Below, in pieces: positions 1-12,012 of a stretch of DNA of 64,000 nucleotides. Location: positions 12,626,169 to 12,690,168 of the forward strand of contig NC_087072.1 of the NCBI RefSeq assembly GCF_026151205.1, given 5' to 3'. Numbering within the stretch: the first letter of the stretch is position 1; the number at the start of each line of letters is the position of its first letter. The DNA is from Bolinopsis microptera (taxonomy: Eukaryota > Ctenophora > Tentaculata > Lobata > Bolinopsidae). The notes beneath the pieces were generated by a model. That model saw only the letters and a list, made by a program, of their open reading frames with translations. It was not told the DNA's origin and ran no database searches. The translations under genes were made by a program, and so were the position numbers.

Positions 1-1690
1 ACCTATAACCACTTTGATGCTCAGCATGAAGATTGTGATAGTCAAGATGTTTGGTCATCTGTTTCTGGACACTCTTTTCAATGAGTTTCGAGAGGAAAGG
101 TAAGTTACTAATTGGTCTATAGTTGTTGAAGCTATTGACATCTCCTTTATCATCTTTGATGGCTGGTCTGACAAGAGCACTCTTTAAGACTGACGGAAAT
201 TTTCCAGTGACAAGTGAGTCATTGATAATAAATGACACAATTGGTTTAACTTCATTAAAACACTGCATTAGAAGTTTTAGAGGGATGGGGTCCTCTTCAC
301 ATTCTTTTTTGTTAAGTTCAGAAAGAATCTTTTTGAGATCATTGTCGCTTATGGTTTCAAATTGGCTCCAGGCTTCACCTTGAAATGGTTCTGAGTGGTC
401 AAGTTAGAGTGTCAGCTGCAGTATCATTGTTAATGGCAGAGTAAATCTTTTCCACTTTATCATTGAAAAACTCTTTCATCTCCTCACATAGAGTTTCAGC
501 AGGTTTGTTATTAGGCTTCAAGTTTTTAGATATGTCCCGATCCATTAGCTGATTGACTATTTTGTAGGTATCTTTTTTATTGTCCTCACAGCTTTGCAGA
601 CGATTTTCATAGTATAGCTGTCTAGTGGTGTTTATAACTGCCTCAGCATGCTTAACAGCTTTTTTATAGTCCAATTTTGAATCTGCAGTTTGTAGTCTCC
701 TGTTGTCACGTTCAGCTTTTCTTCGTTTCCTTCTGGCAGTTTGACATTTTGTGTCCACCCACTTGCTTTGATCAGGATTAATGCTAAAACAGATAAGGGA
801 GCATGTTTATCAAGAATTCTGCGAAGTTCTTTGTTATAGAGTTCTGTGGCAGAGTTGCAGTCAATAAACTTGTTGGGGTCATTTATGTCAGATAGCAACA
901 GATCCTCTTTGAAAAGATTCATGTCTATATCTGATATCTTTCTGCCCACCATATCTTCTTTGTTGCTTCCTTTGTGGTGAGGAAAGGCAATAGAGAAATT
1001 TACGAAGTAGTGATCTGATGTTGTTACTGTTTTAGCTACATTTATATCTTTTATGTTCAACATATCACACGCATTGCTTCTAGTAAGAACAAGGTCTAAG
1101 ATTCCACCCCCAATGTGTGTTGAACTGGAAATATGCTGGATGAGGCCATAGTTTGATATGAGATGGATAAAATTTATCGTATCAGGATCAGTGAGGTCTT
1201 CGACATGGATATTGAAGTCTCCAGCAATGATCAGTCTACCTGGAAGGTGAGTTAGACTGTCAAGATATTCATCAAATTCCCGTAAAAAGTCTGTCATTTT
1301 GGACATTTTAGCCGTACAAGATCGATAGACACAGCAGAAACGAAGAAGGTCATTGGAACTTGACTTCAGCACACACTCAACATGTTCGAAGGATTTATGG
1401 GTCTTTGTAGGGCGTTTATTGAAGCTAAGATCTTTCTTAAAGGCAATAGCGACACCACCTCCTCTACCAGCTCTAGATTGGTGGACAATATTATAACCTA
1501 GGTCTTTAATTTCCGCTATTTTTGACGTATCTCCCTTACGTAGCCAAGTTTCTGTCAGGAAACAGGCATTAATATTGGAGTCAGACAGTTGCTCAAATAC
1601 TTGTGCAGTTTTATTACATAGTGACCTCGTGTTAAACAGTCCGACATTTAGGTTGAGAAGCGTAGTCTTTACATGTTTTTGAGTACTCTG
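1..1690 (-). pseudogene. Non-LTR retrotransposon ORF2 (endonuclease-RT), frameshifted and cut by the window edge
   Basis: Read on the minus strand, this is the start of a LINE ORF2. The APE-type endonuclease begins near 1690, overlapping the end of ORF1 in another frame, with an N-terminal NTRSLCNK motif, then TETWL, GRGGGVAI, GDFNIH and TSDH. These are the usual metal and catalytic blocks of CR1/L2-like endonucleases. The frame then shifts near 760-790 into a basic linker (399-758) that ends in a stop at about 399. It shifts again near 380 into RT fingers, where SALVRPAIKDD and NNYRPISNLPFLSK are readable up to the left edge. At least two frame breaks make this copy dead. There is no in-frame ATG before the endonuclease, which fits the reinitiation or frameshift start common in two-ORF LINEs. 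The clade (CR1/L2/Rex-like) is inferred from motif style only. Confidence 0.85.
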
Positions 1691-3548
1691 TTCTTTGTCG
1701 AAGACTCTCTTTCTCCAGCATTATGATGGGACAGTTTTCAGCACCAGAGTGATGGGTGTTACAAGATTCTCTGTATGATTCATAAGTGGAGTGTGAGCAG
1801 TTGGTGCATCTGTGACTTCTTCTGACCTCTTTGTAGGGACAAGCCCGGGTTATGTGTGATGCACTACAATACATACAAATAACATCAGTTTCCTGGCACT
1901 GAGATGAAATGTGTCCCAGTTTCTGACATCGGAAGCACTGCTTAAGATCAAATCTATCAACTACTTTACATCTGGAATTTCCTATGTAAATGGACTGATT
2001 GTTTAACAGGAAATGCCTTATATCAGGAGACACTTTAATCCCAACAGTAGTGTATTCTCTTCCATAATTGACATACACAACTTTAAATGTTCTATCATGC
2101 TTGGTCACCAAATCTTTAACATATTGATTCTTTTCCAGAAGCTTCACTTCCATGAAGGTTTTAACCTTCTCTCGAAATTCAGGAACTGATAGATTTTCAG
2201 AGACAATGTGGGAGATTAAGTTGTTTGGAATATTCGTAACTGTGACTTTCGGGAACATTTTCTTTGCATCATTAACAGTGATTTTGGACGAAGTTACAGC
2301 TGATGAGTTTGCAAGGGCTATTTTCCCATTCTCTCTATCTTTTTCTGAAGGGAAGGAGATAACAATTTTGCCTGTCTTTGGTTTAGGGGTCAAGAAGATC
2401 ATGGGTATTGTACCAAGGGCTTTGCTAGCTAGCTTTCCTGCTTCCTCAAGATTAATATTACTAGCTTCTACATTGAGGACGATAACATGATTATCAGGAG
2501 CATTATTATGGGTATTGTCAGAGGGAAGTTTTTGCATAGGAGTTTCCTTCTTGGTTAGTTCTATGAAGTTCTCAGTAGCAGTACTAGTCGGGCTATCTAT
2601 AGCCGATTCAGGAGACAACGCAACACTGTAGCTCTTTGAAGATGAAAGTGAACTGGTAGACTTCATTGGACAAGCACTTAAAGAACTAGATGTTTGCAGG
2701 GCTAGGGCTGATGCACTACTAGGGATAGATGATGCACTACTAGGGGTGCTGGATCTTTGTGTAAGATTTGGTACTTCTGTGAGCAGAGAATCTATTTGTG
2801 ATTTAAGTTTGACGGAAATAAGTTCTTCTACACTTGACAGTAAACTTACTTTAAAATTGCTCAAAGTTTCAATCAATGTCTTCTCATCTCCATTGCTGGA
2901 AGTTGTATCAGTGGTGATACTAGCCCCACTTTCAGTGCTAGCCACACTTTCAGTGCTAGCCACACTCTCAGTGCTAGCCACACTCTTGGTGCTATCCATG
3001 CTTGTATTACAAGTTGAGTCCGCAGTTTTAACAGCAGTTTTTGCAAGGAGAACTTTCTTACAGTTAGGACATGTCCAGCCAAAGTCACCATATCTTTGGG
3101 AATATGTATTACTGTATTTGTGAATAACTGGCAAAATATTCGTCAGGAAAGTCCGTGTACAAATAGACGTGGGCATAAGTGTGCCAGCCTTATCCTTACA
3201 ACATGCGTGGAAAACGTCTTTACATATCTGACAAGAAATGGACTCATAGGCCATGTTATCACTTTTACAGCGACAACACAGCCCTTGGAGATTAAACTTG
3301 GGGACTGCTTTTGGGTTAATGGCACTTTTCTTTGGAGGGGCTTTAGAATCTTTAGAAAAATCTTTAGAAAAATCTTTAGAAACATCTTTAGAAACATCTT
3401 TAGAAACATCTTTAATCTTTAGTATAGGTTTTTTTGATTTAACAGTACCTTTGTCTGAGAGCTTCTTTCTCTTTTTCTCTGCTTCTTCACTGCTGGGCGT
3501 TTGGCCTGCAGCCTTGTCATTTGTCATAGCTTTGAGGCTCGGGATCAT
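1632..3548 (-). CDS. LINE ORF1 protein with PHD-like finger and CCHC zinc knuckles
   Basis: An intact 638-residue ORF upstream of the ORF2 remnant. It has a lysine-rich N-terminus with a short repeat (DVSKDVSKDFSK), then a PHD-like zinc finger at about residues 90-165 (paired CxxC, CxxCx4HxxC and WTCPNC). A low-complexity Ser/Thr region follows with repeated STESVA units (about 190-215). Two nucleic-acid-binding zinc knuckles lie near the C-terminus (CFRCQKLGHISSQC, and a CxxCx3Hx4C variant) with a further Cys/His cluster after them. This is the known layout of ORF1 proteins in several CR1/L2-like LINEs, where ORF1 acts as an RNA chaperone in the retrotransposon RNP. The stop overlaps the start of ORF2. 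ORF1 is open while ORF2 is broken, so the copy is young but inactive. Confidence 0.85.
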   Translation of the reverse strand: MIPSLKAMTNDKAAGQTPSSEEAEKKRKKLSDKGTVKSKKPILKIKDVSKDVSKDVSKDFSKDFSKDSKAPPKKSAINPKAVPKFNLQGLCCRCKSDNMAYESISCQICKDVFHACCKDKAGTLMPTSICTRTFLTNILPVIHKYSNTYSQRYGDFGWTCPNCKKVLLAKTAVKTADSTCNTSMDSTKSVASTESVASTESVASTESGASITTDTTSSNGDEKTLIETLSNFKVSLLSSVEELISVKLKSQIDSLLTEVPNLTQRSSTPSSASSIPSSASALALQTSSSLSACPMKSTSSLSSSKSYSVALSPESAIDSPTSTATENFIELTKKETPMQKLPSDNTHNNAPDNHVIVLNVEASNINLEEAGKLASKALGTIPMIFLTPKPKTGKIVISFPSEKDRENGKIALANSSAVTSSKITVNDAKKMFPKVTVTNIPNNLISHIVSENLSVPEFREKVKTFMEVKLLEKNQYVKDLVTKHDRTFKVVYVNYGREYTTVGIKVSPDIRHFLLNNQSIYIGNSRCKVVDRFDLKQCFRCQKLGHISSQCQETDVICMYCSASHITRACPYKEVRRSHRCTNCSHSTYESYRESCNTHHSGAENCPIIMLEKESLRQRTEYSKTCKDYASQPKCRTV

Positions 3549-3972
3549 ACCTCAATAAATGTAATAGATTTAATGTGTGATTGCGTAACTTATTTATCAG
3601 TTGATCTGATTTTCAGCTTACTTTTCTTTATTTTTGATGACTTTTGAATCAGATCGTAGTTGAATTATTAGTCTCCTTGAATCATATTAGTACATAGAAT
3701 AAAGTTGACCCATAATTCTGAGTATCGAATTTAAATATCCAGGGCAGAGTCACCCCTATAATTTGTGATCACGCCACCCTCTACCAAGTCAGTAACCAGT
3801 AGCTGAGAAGCAACAATAACCATAGTAGCACATAGTAACCGGTTAAACGAAATCATAGTAACCGGTTAAACGAAATCATAGTAACCGTTTAAAAGTAACC
3901 ATAGTAACATTATAAGTAACCATAGTAACATTATAAGTAACATTACAAGTAACCAGAGTTGCCCTGATAGCG
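3549..3972. other. Spacer between LINE 5' end and KCTD9, with short AACC/TTTAA repeats
   Basis: No ORF. On the minus strand 3549-3600 would be LINE 5' leader. At 3549-3570 lies the motif CTCAATAAATGTAATAGATT, which recurs at about 31682 and 48073. From about 3805 to 3955 there are short direct repeats built on CATAGTAACCGGTTAAACGAAAT and TAAGTAACCATAGTAACATTA, placed just upstream of the first KCTD9 ATG. They are therefore in its likely promoter or 5' UTR. No TATA box or initiator can be called with confidence. Confidence 0.5.
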
Positions 3973-6900
3973 ATGATACTGAGCACGTCTAAGCAGCGTG
4001 TGTCAGTGAGCTGGAAAACAGAAACCCACCTCCTTCTCGTCCCGGAGACTTGGGACAAGTTGACTGATCTCCTCACCTCCTCCTTCAAATTAGAGGAGGA
4101 GTTTGACATACTGACCACTAGTGGGGCTGTGGTTACTGGCATAGACCTGATCAGGTGAGCCTTGTTGAGTTTATTTGTTGCTTAGTTTATTTGATGTCCA
4201 TTCCTTTTTTAGTTCGCATTAATAATTGAATTAAAACTTTAAAGCTGAAAAAATCTGTGAGTATGTTTAAAGCTTAATTGAGTCAATTAGGATTTCACTT
4301 CTTCATTATTTCTTCCACAGCTTTAAATAATGATCAAACCAAACAAGGAAATATTATTATTTCTAATTGTGACAAAGTTGTCCCCGAACTATTTGTACTT
4401 CGTTGTTACTTCAATATACATTATACAATATACATATATTAACATGCATATTAAATTATTGCTCTACCTAGGTGTAGTTTAGCTTCTAATATACATATAT
4501 GATATAATGCGTTAAGTAAGTGTTCACCTTAAAAGGTAACCCGCTCAACTCCCATAAAGAGTTAAAGAGGTCCTAAGGAAATGAAATTATCCCGGCACTG
4601 TAAACTTTGCTCTGAGTTCACAGTGTACCATATGGAAATCTACACGCGCACAGGATGCTGCCTTTTATATTTTTGAACCTTTTTCACAGAGTCTTGGCAC
4701 TTGGTTAAAGTCATAATTATATATTTATTGCTTTTGTACATATACCATTTTGAAAATGTTGATACAGCAGCTGATACGAGATATGTATTCTTGTGTAAAT
4801 TTGTATTGATCCCGTTTGATGCGACAAGGAAAAATGCTCTCATCAGGAAAGGAATTACTTAACATAACGTTTCAATGTTACTCCAATCCGAATTTTACAT
4901 GATACGAGATATGTATCCCTTCTATTTGCAGATAACCATCCTAGGGACGGAGATGAGCTGAGATTAAGGAGCTTAACTTCCAGCCCATTTCATGACAACA
5001 GTTGGATAACTTTGAACGTCGGGGGACACATCGTCCAAACCACATGGTTAGTTGGATCACGTGATTATATTTTTATATTTCGACCGACGCGATATCAGTA
5101 AATTTTGGAGATTTTGTCCTGTCAACCTTTTGCTGTTTGCAGCTTCAAAGCGATTCAATCAGTCACTTTGGTTTAAGCTGAAGTTCTTTACAAACCCCAA
5201 TTGTTCACCATCCCCCATTCAGGCGTACTCTAACAAAAGAAAAGGAGACGATGTTAGCACGTATGTTTGATAACGGTAAGTCTCGCGTGTAATGTATTTA
5301 GTGTACTACTCCCGCCACACGCATACACTGTACAATTTATTATATTTATACAATGACTCTTGCGCCGCGCACTTGATTGTTTTTGTGTAAGACTAACATC
5401 ATGTTAACATGATTTTAATGAAACATGTCTGATGTCTATTCAACATAAATTCTATTCATACAAACTTGAAAAATGTGCTGATAATCTCTGATCACTTCAA
5501 TGACATGAGATCAAATTTCCGTGTGTACTTACACTCGATACGACTCGTGTGTCCGTGTCTCGGCTCAGGTCTCCTTCCTCAAAATCCAATATGGCCGCCA
5601 CGCATTTGCTAGCTTCGTAAAATTGTCCCCCCGAATACTGACAACCGTTGGCTACGTACTTCTGTTCCACTTTTTACCACTTTGTTAAAGTCTGCATTCT
5701 TTAAAAATTCCGCAGAACCCGTCGATGGTTGTAAATATCAACATAAGCATTTAATTGTTGACAACAGATAAGCAACATTAACTGAAGGTTGTCAAATTTT
5801 CCTTACATTCGCATTAAGCGCGCGGCTCCACATCACAATTCTGCGCGAGCACAAATAGTTCTCCTTACGTAAGACGCGAGGACCATTTTTAGGACTTTTA
5901 GGTATATTTCCGAATTTCGCTTGAATTGAATTGCATGCATTATATTGCATGCATGCAGCATGGCCCGGGCCTTGTTTATGAACATGCATATGCAATTTTT
6001 GCAGTGCATCGAACTCTCCCGATAGATATCTTAAGTGTAAACATCAAATTGACTTTCCTTGAAATGCAGCTGAGGCGCACTACACACAGATTTCTTATTA
6101 TTTGATACTTTTCGGCTGATAATATACTGATGATATACGTGTCCTGATGAACAAGCCAAGTAGTATAACTCTCCATTAACATGAGCTATTGTTTCAGATA
6201 GTAACTGGAAGAACAAGACGGACAGTAACGGAGCTTATCTGATAGACAGATCTCCAAAACACTTCCTACCTCTCTTGGATTATTTGAGGAACGGAGAAAT
6301 AGTTCTGGACAAAGACATTAATCCTCAGGGTAAGTATATTCCAATTTATATATCACATTTTAATTGTGTTAATAATCGTTAATAATATTTAGCAATTCAC
6401 AACGTGACAATGGATACGTCTTATGTTCTTTTAAATAGTAAGTAAAATTGGCTTAAAATATGATTGCTCAGAAATTAATATTGTGATATTACAGGTGTTC
6501 TATTGGAGGCGAAGTTTTTTGGTTTTACTGAATTAACTGGGAAGATAGAAGAGTTAATGCTGGCGAGTGAGAGGAAAGTTCTAGAACCACTTTGCAGAGA
6601 TGATGTGATCAGAGCTCTTATTACCACTCCTTCCAATTACATATTACGATTCAGGGTAAGCGAACGAGTATTTTTGTTGCTTACTATGGTTCTAATTATT
6701 TTAAATGAAACTGATTCGTGTGATTTGTGTACATAATGCACACTCGGATGATGAAGGAGAACTAGAAGAGGTGTGTGTGTGTGTGTGTGTGTTTTCTGTT
6801 TACTTTGGTTCCGAAGTGATCACCATATATAGTATATACCATATACATACACCATGTGACATGTCACCATGTATAATATGCTATAATTGTAGCCTTAAGG

Positions 6901-9900
6901 GGGGGGGGGGGGGGGGGGGGGGGTTCCCCCTGATTTTTTTGTAAAACTTGGTTTCGAGATAGCAGTTGACCAACAAACTAGGACCAGTGACCAAACTTTT
7001 GAGGGGGTCCCGGACCCCAACCGCCAAACGGTGCCCGCGGGGCAGCCACGCCCATATTTGGTCCATATCAGGCCCAATTTAGCCAAATAACCTGAACATG
7101 CCCAAAACCCAGATTTTAGGTGCTTTACTTGTAGCTAGTGGTCCCCTGAACTCGTATATGAAGTTTCATCAAGATTAGACAAAAAATGACTGAGTTATGA
7201 GCTAAAAACTATATGCCCATATTTGGGTATACGCACTAAATTTGATCGATTTTGGCCCGTAAATTGGTCAAATATCAATATTTTTGAATGAAACTAACTT
7301 TATATGAAAGGTAAGCCTAAACTACACATTCTCTATGATTATCAGCTCAATATCTACCTAACTGTGGATTCTGTGTTCAAATAATCGCAAAAAATGAACA
7401 AAATCGCCCATATCTCAGTTCGCGATATTTGCAAAACTGACTTCGCTCAAAACAATAGAACTCAATAGGGTTTCAATATTTTTTCATGAAATTTTCAGAA
7501 TCAACATAGAATTGTCTCATGACCTTAAGTTTTGGGACAGAATTTTGAGTTAGGCCTTTAAAAAAATTTGGCGGCCAAATTCTGAAAAATGCCCGGCAAA
7601 TTTTAGAATTTGGCCGCCAAATTTTTTTAAAGGCCTAACTCAAAATTCTGTCCCAAAACTTAAGGTCATGAGACAATTCTACGTCGATTCTAAAAATTTC
7701 ATGAAAAAATATTGAAACCCTATTGAGTTCTATTGTTTTGAGCGAAGTCAGTTTTGCAAATATCGCGAACTGAGATATGGGCGATTTTGTTCATTTTTTG
7801 TGATTATTTGAACACAGAATCCACAGTTAGGTAGATATTGATCTGATAATCATAGAGAATGTGTAGTTTAGGCTTACCTTTCATATAAAGTTAGTTTCAT
7901 TCAAAAATATTGATATTTGACCAATTTATGGGCCAAAATCGATCAAATTTAGTGCGTATGCCCAAATATGGGCATATAGTTTTTAGCTCATAACTCCCCC
8001 CCCCCCCCCCCCCCCCTTAATTCAGACAATTGCAATTTAACCGTTTAAGTCATGTATAATGCCATATATGGTCATTGGCTTGAGCCCAACCAATACCCCT
8101 CTTATTTCCGCACTACTAAAACAGCGCCTTTTCCTCAGGGATTAGATTTTTCCGGAGCAGATCTGAGCAACATGGATCTGAGACATGTTAACTTCTCCCA
8201 CAGTAAACTGGTCGGGACTAATCTCACTAAGAGTGATGTGTATGGGGCTAACTTTGACAAAGCCGACATGAGGGGGGCAAGGCTTGATGTTAGTTGTAAC
8301 TTGTACAGTTGATTACAGTTAATATTAGATTTCAAGCGTTTACATATTACGTTATAACTGAGAATTGAAGGGGTTTGAAATTATTACGATGGTGCTGTTA
8401 TTAAGACCCTAGCTAGACGGTACGTAACGCGTTACGGTACAATCTCCCATTTCATTTTAACCTAGTATTCTGCTTCTCACTTAGTTGACTCCAGAAGTGA
8501 TACTCGCTAAATCAGTAATTAGACTTGTGTAAGTTTGGGCGAGAATTGATATTACGTAATATGTATTCCTTACTGTGAATATTTATATCCCTGATGATGT
8601 AGTCCGCATACACACGTGACACTGAAATACACACGTGACACTTTAAAAGCAACATATGATTGACAGTAGCACTGTCTGCAGGAAGCTAACGCAGCCGGAG
8701 TCAGCATGGAGGGAGCTGTGTTAGACGACGCCAGCATGGTACGTTGTAATTTCGAGGACTCCAAACTCAGACCCTCGTCCCTTCTCGGAGCTCAGATGAA
8801 AAGTGTCAATCTGGAGGTAATTATTATTAAATAGATTGTGTGGACAACTACAGGGTGGCCCAGTCAGTACACACAAGTCTTATAACATAGCTATGTTTCA
8901 TATTTGAGAGCTGTAACTGTATAAAGTTGGATCTGTTGGAGTGTTGGGGACAGCTAGTTAAAAACAATAACATCGTCATAACCCCCCCCCCCCCGGCCCT
9001 GTTACCATAGCTACAGTCCCCCGGCCCTGTTACCATAGTTACAGCCCCCCCGGCCCTGTTACCATAGCTACAGTAGACCGGTTCATAAAACAAAAATGTT
9101 CTTGAATAATTATGAGTATGTTCTTATCTGTTGATCCCTAGGTTCAAATAACACCAAAAAAAATTTCAAGTTCCAACTCTTCCATCTTAGTCCCGCTCCG
9201 GCCACGCCCATATTTTTTACCAAATTTTAACAGGTAAAATTCTCTATATCGTCAATTTAGTCATGAAGGAGCATAGAAGGAGTTCTAAATGTATGTTACT
9301 TCAATATAAACAGTAGGAAAAGGTTTACTTTGGTCGAGGTTTTAAGTCTCTACGATGTCGGGAAGTTCCCGCATGGAGTTTGCGGGTTGCGCTGAATCGC
9401 GGGATTCACTGCGCAAAAACGGAAGGTCGTAGAGACATGAGATCTTGACTAAAGTTAACCATTTTCCACCATTGCTATTAGAGCATGACACTTCCAGAAC
9501 CTTAACACACTCCTTCATCCCTAAATCGGTAGTTATGTGAATTTTGCCTGTAAAAATATATCATGTTTTACTGATATCAACTAACATTGTTAGCTTTTAA
9601 ATCAAAATAAACCATAATGCCCCCTACAAAATGTACACACAGTACGAGAATATATAGAAAGAAAGGTCTACCTTGAATTTCACATTGAACTTTGATCAGA
9701 TTCTGGAATCGCTCATCATTTCTTGATTGTTCTCCGATGAAGTCAGCACTGCCAAAAACCAAGTCTATCTAATCCAGAACCTGCTGACTCAGCAGGTTCC
9801 GATTTAGATAGACTTGGTTTTCGGATCTCCGTATGTTCAGAAGCGGGCCAGAAGGGATTCATCTACCAGAGGACCGACCATCAAAATATAGCTCATGCTG

Positions 9901-12004
9901 CAGCTGTCACTTTCAAGATTAAAGAATGAGCTGGTCGAGTAGTGGGATTATGCTGGATAACTGATATGATAAGTGGTAACATCCTACAAAAGAATTTTAG
10001 CTGACTGAAGAATACTTCCTCTTAAAGGATCCTACGAGAGTTCCTCCTAGTCCTAAGTTGTATCTAGTTGAGGGACTGAGTCATTCAAAAGGATGAGGCC
10101 AAAGAAGAGATTCATCTGTTCCGTTCATAGCCGATAGTTGTGAAGAAGGCATTAGAACTCTGTAAATTGTAAGCTACTTTCTTCGATATTTATAGTTATT
10201 TACTGACCTTGTCTTGACGTATCATTAAGAGATGATTGGATCTCGTTACTAACGAGTCGTTAGTCATGTTATGCTAGTCCAGTTAGTTACGAGCTATGAA
10301 GTAATCATAAGATCTCATTATTACTGATCTTATCAATGACGAGCTATGAAAGTATGAAGTAATCAGTGGATCTTGTCAATGCTCATCCTGTCAGTGACGA
10401 ATTATGAAAAATTTAATGAAGACCTCATTAATTTCCTTGTTCCACGAAGATATTCCTCTGGTAACTGAATCCCTTCTGGCCCGCTTCTGAACATACGGAG
10501 ATCCGAAAACCAAGTCTATCTAAATCAGAACTTGGTTTTTGGCAGTGCTGACTTCATCGGAGAACAATCGAGAAATGATGAGCGATTCCAGAATCTGATC
10601 AAAGTTCAATGTGAAATTCAAGGAAGACCTTTCTTTCTATATATTCTCGTACTGTGTGTACATTTTGTAGGGGGCATTATGATTTATTTTGATTTAAAAG
10701 CTAACAATGTTAGTTGATATCAGTAAAACATGATATATTTTTACAGGCAAAATTCACATAACTACCGATTTAGGGATGAAGGAGTGTGTTAAAGGTTCTG
10801 GAAGTGTCATGCTCTAATAGCAATGGTGGAAAATGGTTAACTTTAGTCAAGATCTCATGTCTCTACGACCTTCCGTTTTTGCGCAGTGAATCCCGCGATT
10901 CAGCGCAACCCGCAAACTCCATGCGGGAACTTCCCGACATCGTAGAGACTTAAAACCTCGACCAAAGTAAACCTTTTCCTACTGTTTATATTGAAGTAAC
11001 ATACATTTAGAACTCCTTCTATGCTCCTTCATGACTAAATTGACGATATAGAGAATTTTACCTGTTAAAATTTGGTAAAAAATATGGGCGTGGCCGGAGC
11101 GGGACTAAGATGAAAGAGTTGGAACTTGAAATTTTTTTTGGTGGTATTTGAACCTAGGGATCAACAGATAAGAATATACTCATAATTATTCAAGAACATT
11201 TTTGTTTTATGAACCGGTCTAAGCTACAGCCCCCCCCCCCTGTTACCATAGCTACATCCCCCCTGTTACCATAGTTACAGCCCCCCTTGTTACCATAGTT
11301 ATTAGTTACAGCCCCCCCCTGTTACCCTAGCTACAGCCCCCCCCCCTGTTACCATAGCTACAGCCCCCCCCCCCCCTGTTACCATAGTTACAGCCCCCCT
11401 CCCTGTTACCATAGCTACAGCCCCCCCCCCCTGTTACCATAGCTGCAGCCCCCCCCCTGTTACCCTAGCTACAGCCCCCCCCCCCCCCTGTTACCATAGC
11501 TACAGCCCCCCCCCCTGTTACCATAGTTACAGCCCCCCTCCCTGTTACCATAGCTACAGCCCCCCCCCCCTGTTACCATAGCTGCAGCCCCCCCCCCCCC
11601 CTGTTACCATAGCTACAGCCCCCCCCCCCGTACAGCTTCTCTAATTGTTTAATCAATTACTGTGTTTCAGAATTCTAACCTAGCAGGGGTAAACATGAGA
11701 GTGGTCAACTTGAGAGGGTCCTGCCTCAAGAACAGTTCGCTCAAGGGAGCTTGTCTTGCTGGTGCTGATTTGGAGGTAGGTTATATTATTAGCTAATATT
11801 ATTAGAGCGTCCACCGACAATATCACATACGGGTTATAATCAAATATCACATACAGATAATAATAAAAATTAACCCGTCTCACTTTTTAGGGGTGCGATC
11901 TAAATGGAGCTGAGCTGTACAACACTAACCTGCGTGGAGCTAACTTGACTAACGTGAACTTTGAGGACATCACCACAGCCCTGCACATGACACACATGAC
12001 GTAA
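3973..12004 (+). CDS. KCTD9: KCTD9-type BTB/pentapeptide-repeat protein, nine exons
   Basis: Exons that join in frame: 3973-4154, 4945-5046, 5223-5275, 6198-6329, 6495-6655, 8139-8288, 8682-8816, 11671-11775, 11891-12004 (377 residues; vertebrate KCTD9 is close to 390). Residues 1-68 are the N-terminal ubiquitin-like/KHA-type region, ending DLIRDGDEL. Residues about 81-180 are the BTB (T1) domain (WITLNVGG, ETMLARMF, GAYLIDRSP, LDYLRNGEIV, LLEAKFFG). From about 211 a pentapeptide-repeat solenoid begins with LDFSGADLSNMDL and runs through ANLRGAN-type repeats to the end. KCTD9 proteins are known oligomeric Cullin-3 substrate adaptors. The second exon must use the AG at 4943-4944: the AG 13 bases earlier would put a stop in frame. 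Introns five and seven each contain a large foldback element. The start is the first ATG in frame with the conserved region. Confidence 0.95.
6899..8016. mobile_element. Foldback DNA element with G/C-tract ends and TTAA flanks
   Basis: Two arms of about 390 bp, 7194-7583 and 7603-7993, are near-perfect inverted copies around a 19-bp centre; only a few mismatches are seen. The outer ends are long homopolymers, a G run from 6899 and a C run ending at 8016, each abutted by TTAA (6895-6898 and 8017-8020). The extra 270 bp between the left G run and the left arm has no counterpart on the right. There is no transposase ORF, so it is non-autonomous. TTAA flanks are the target preference of piggyBac-type elements, but the ends do not otherwise prove that superfamily. 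It sits in KCTD9 intron 5. Confidence 0.8.
8983..9073. repeat. C-rich minisatellite, left part, split by a foldback insertion
   Basis: Units of the form CCCCCGGCCCTGTTACCATAGCTACAG occur about three times here. The same array, with many more units, resumes at 11222-11636 on the other side of the inverted-repeat element. It lies in KCTD9 intron 7. Confidence 0.85.
9074..11221. mobile_element. 2.1-kb foldback element inside a minisatellite, KCTD9 intron 7
   Basis: The ends are perfect inverted copies (TAGACCGGTTCATAAAAC at the left, its complement at the right). The arms reach inward to about 9870 and 10455, so each is about 780 bp around a central loop of about 590 bp. Both arms contain the same 61-codon ORF in mirror orientation (9577-9762 minus, 10532-10717 plus), with no recognisable domain and probably fortuitous. 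The 8-mer AGCTACAG abuts both ends (9066-9073 and 11222-11229) and looks like a target duplication. The caveat is that this 8-mer occurs once per unit of the surrounding minisatellite. An 8-bp duplication would suit a hAT-type element; no transposase is present. Confidence 0.85.
11222..11636. repeat. C-rich minisatellite, right part
   Basis: About 15 units of 24-30 bp built from a C run plus TGTTACCATAGCTACAG, with variable C-run length. It ends about 35 bp before the acceptor of KCTD9 exon 8, so it takes up the usual branch and pyrimidine region of that intron. Confidence 0.9.
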
Positions 12005-12012
12005 CGTGCTGT

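Noticed and set aside
4932-5046. KCTD9 exon 2 starting at 4932
   Set aside because: Joining AG from exon 1 to this start makes AGA TAA, a stop; the AG at 4943-4944 restores the conserved LIRDGDEL reading.
9577-10717. Identical 61-codon ORFs in mirror orientation
   Set aside because: They are conserved only because they lie in the two arms of the foldback; no domain and no start context.
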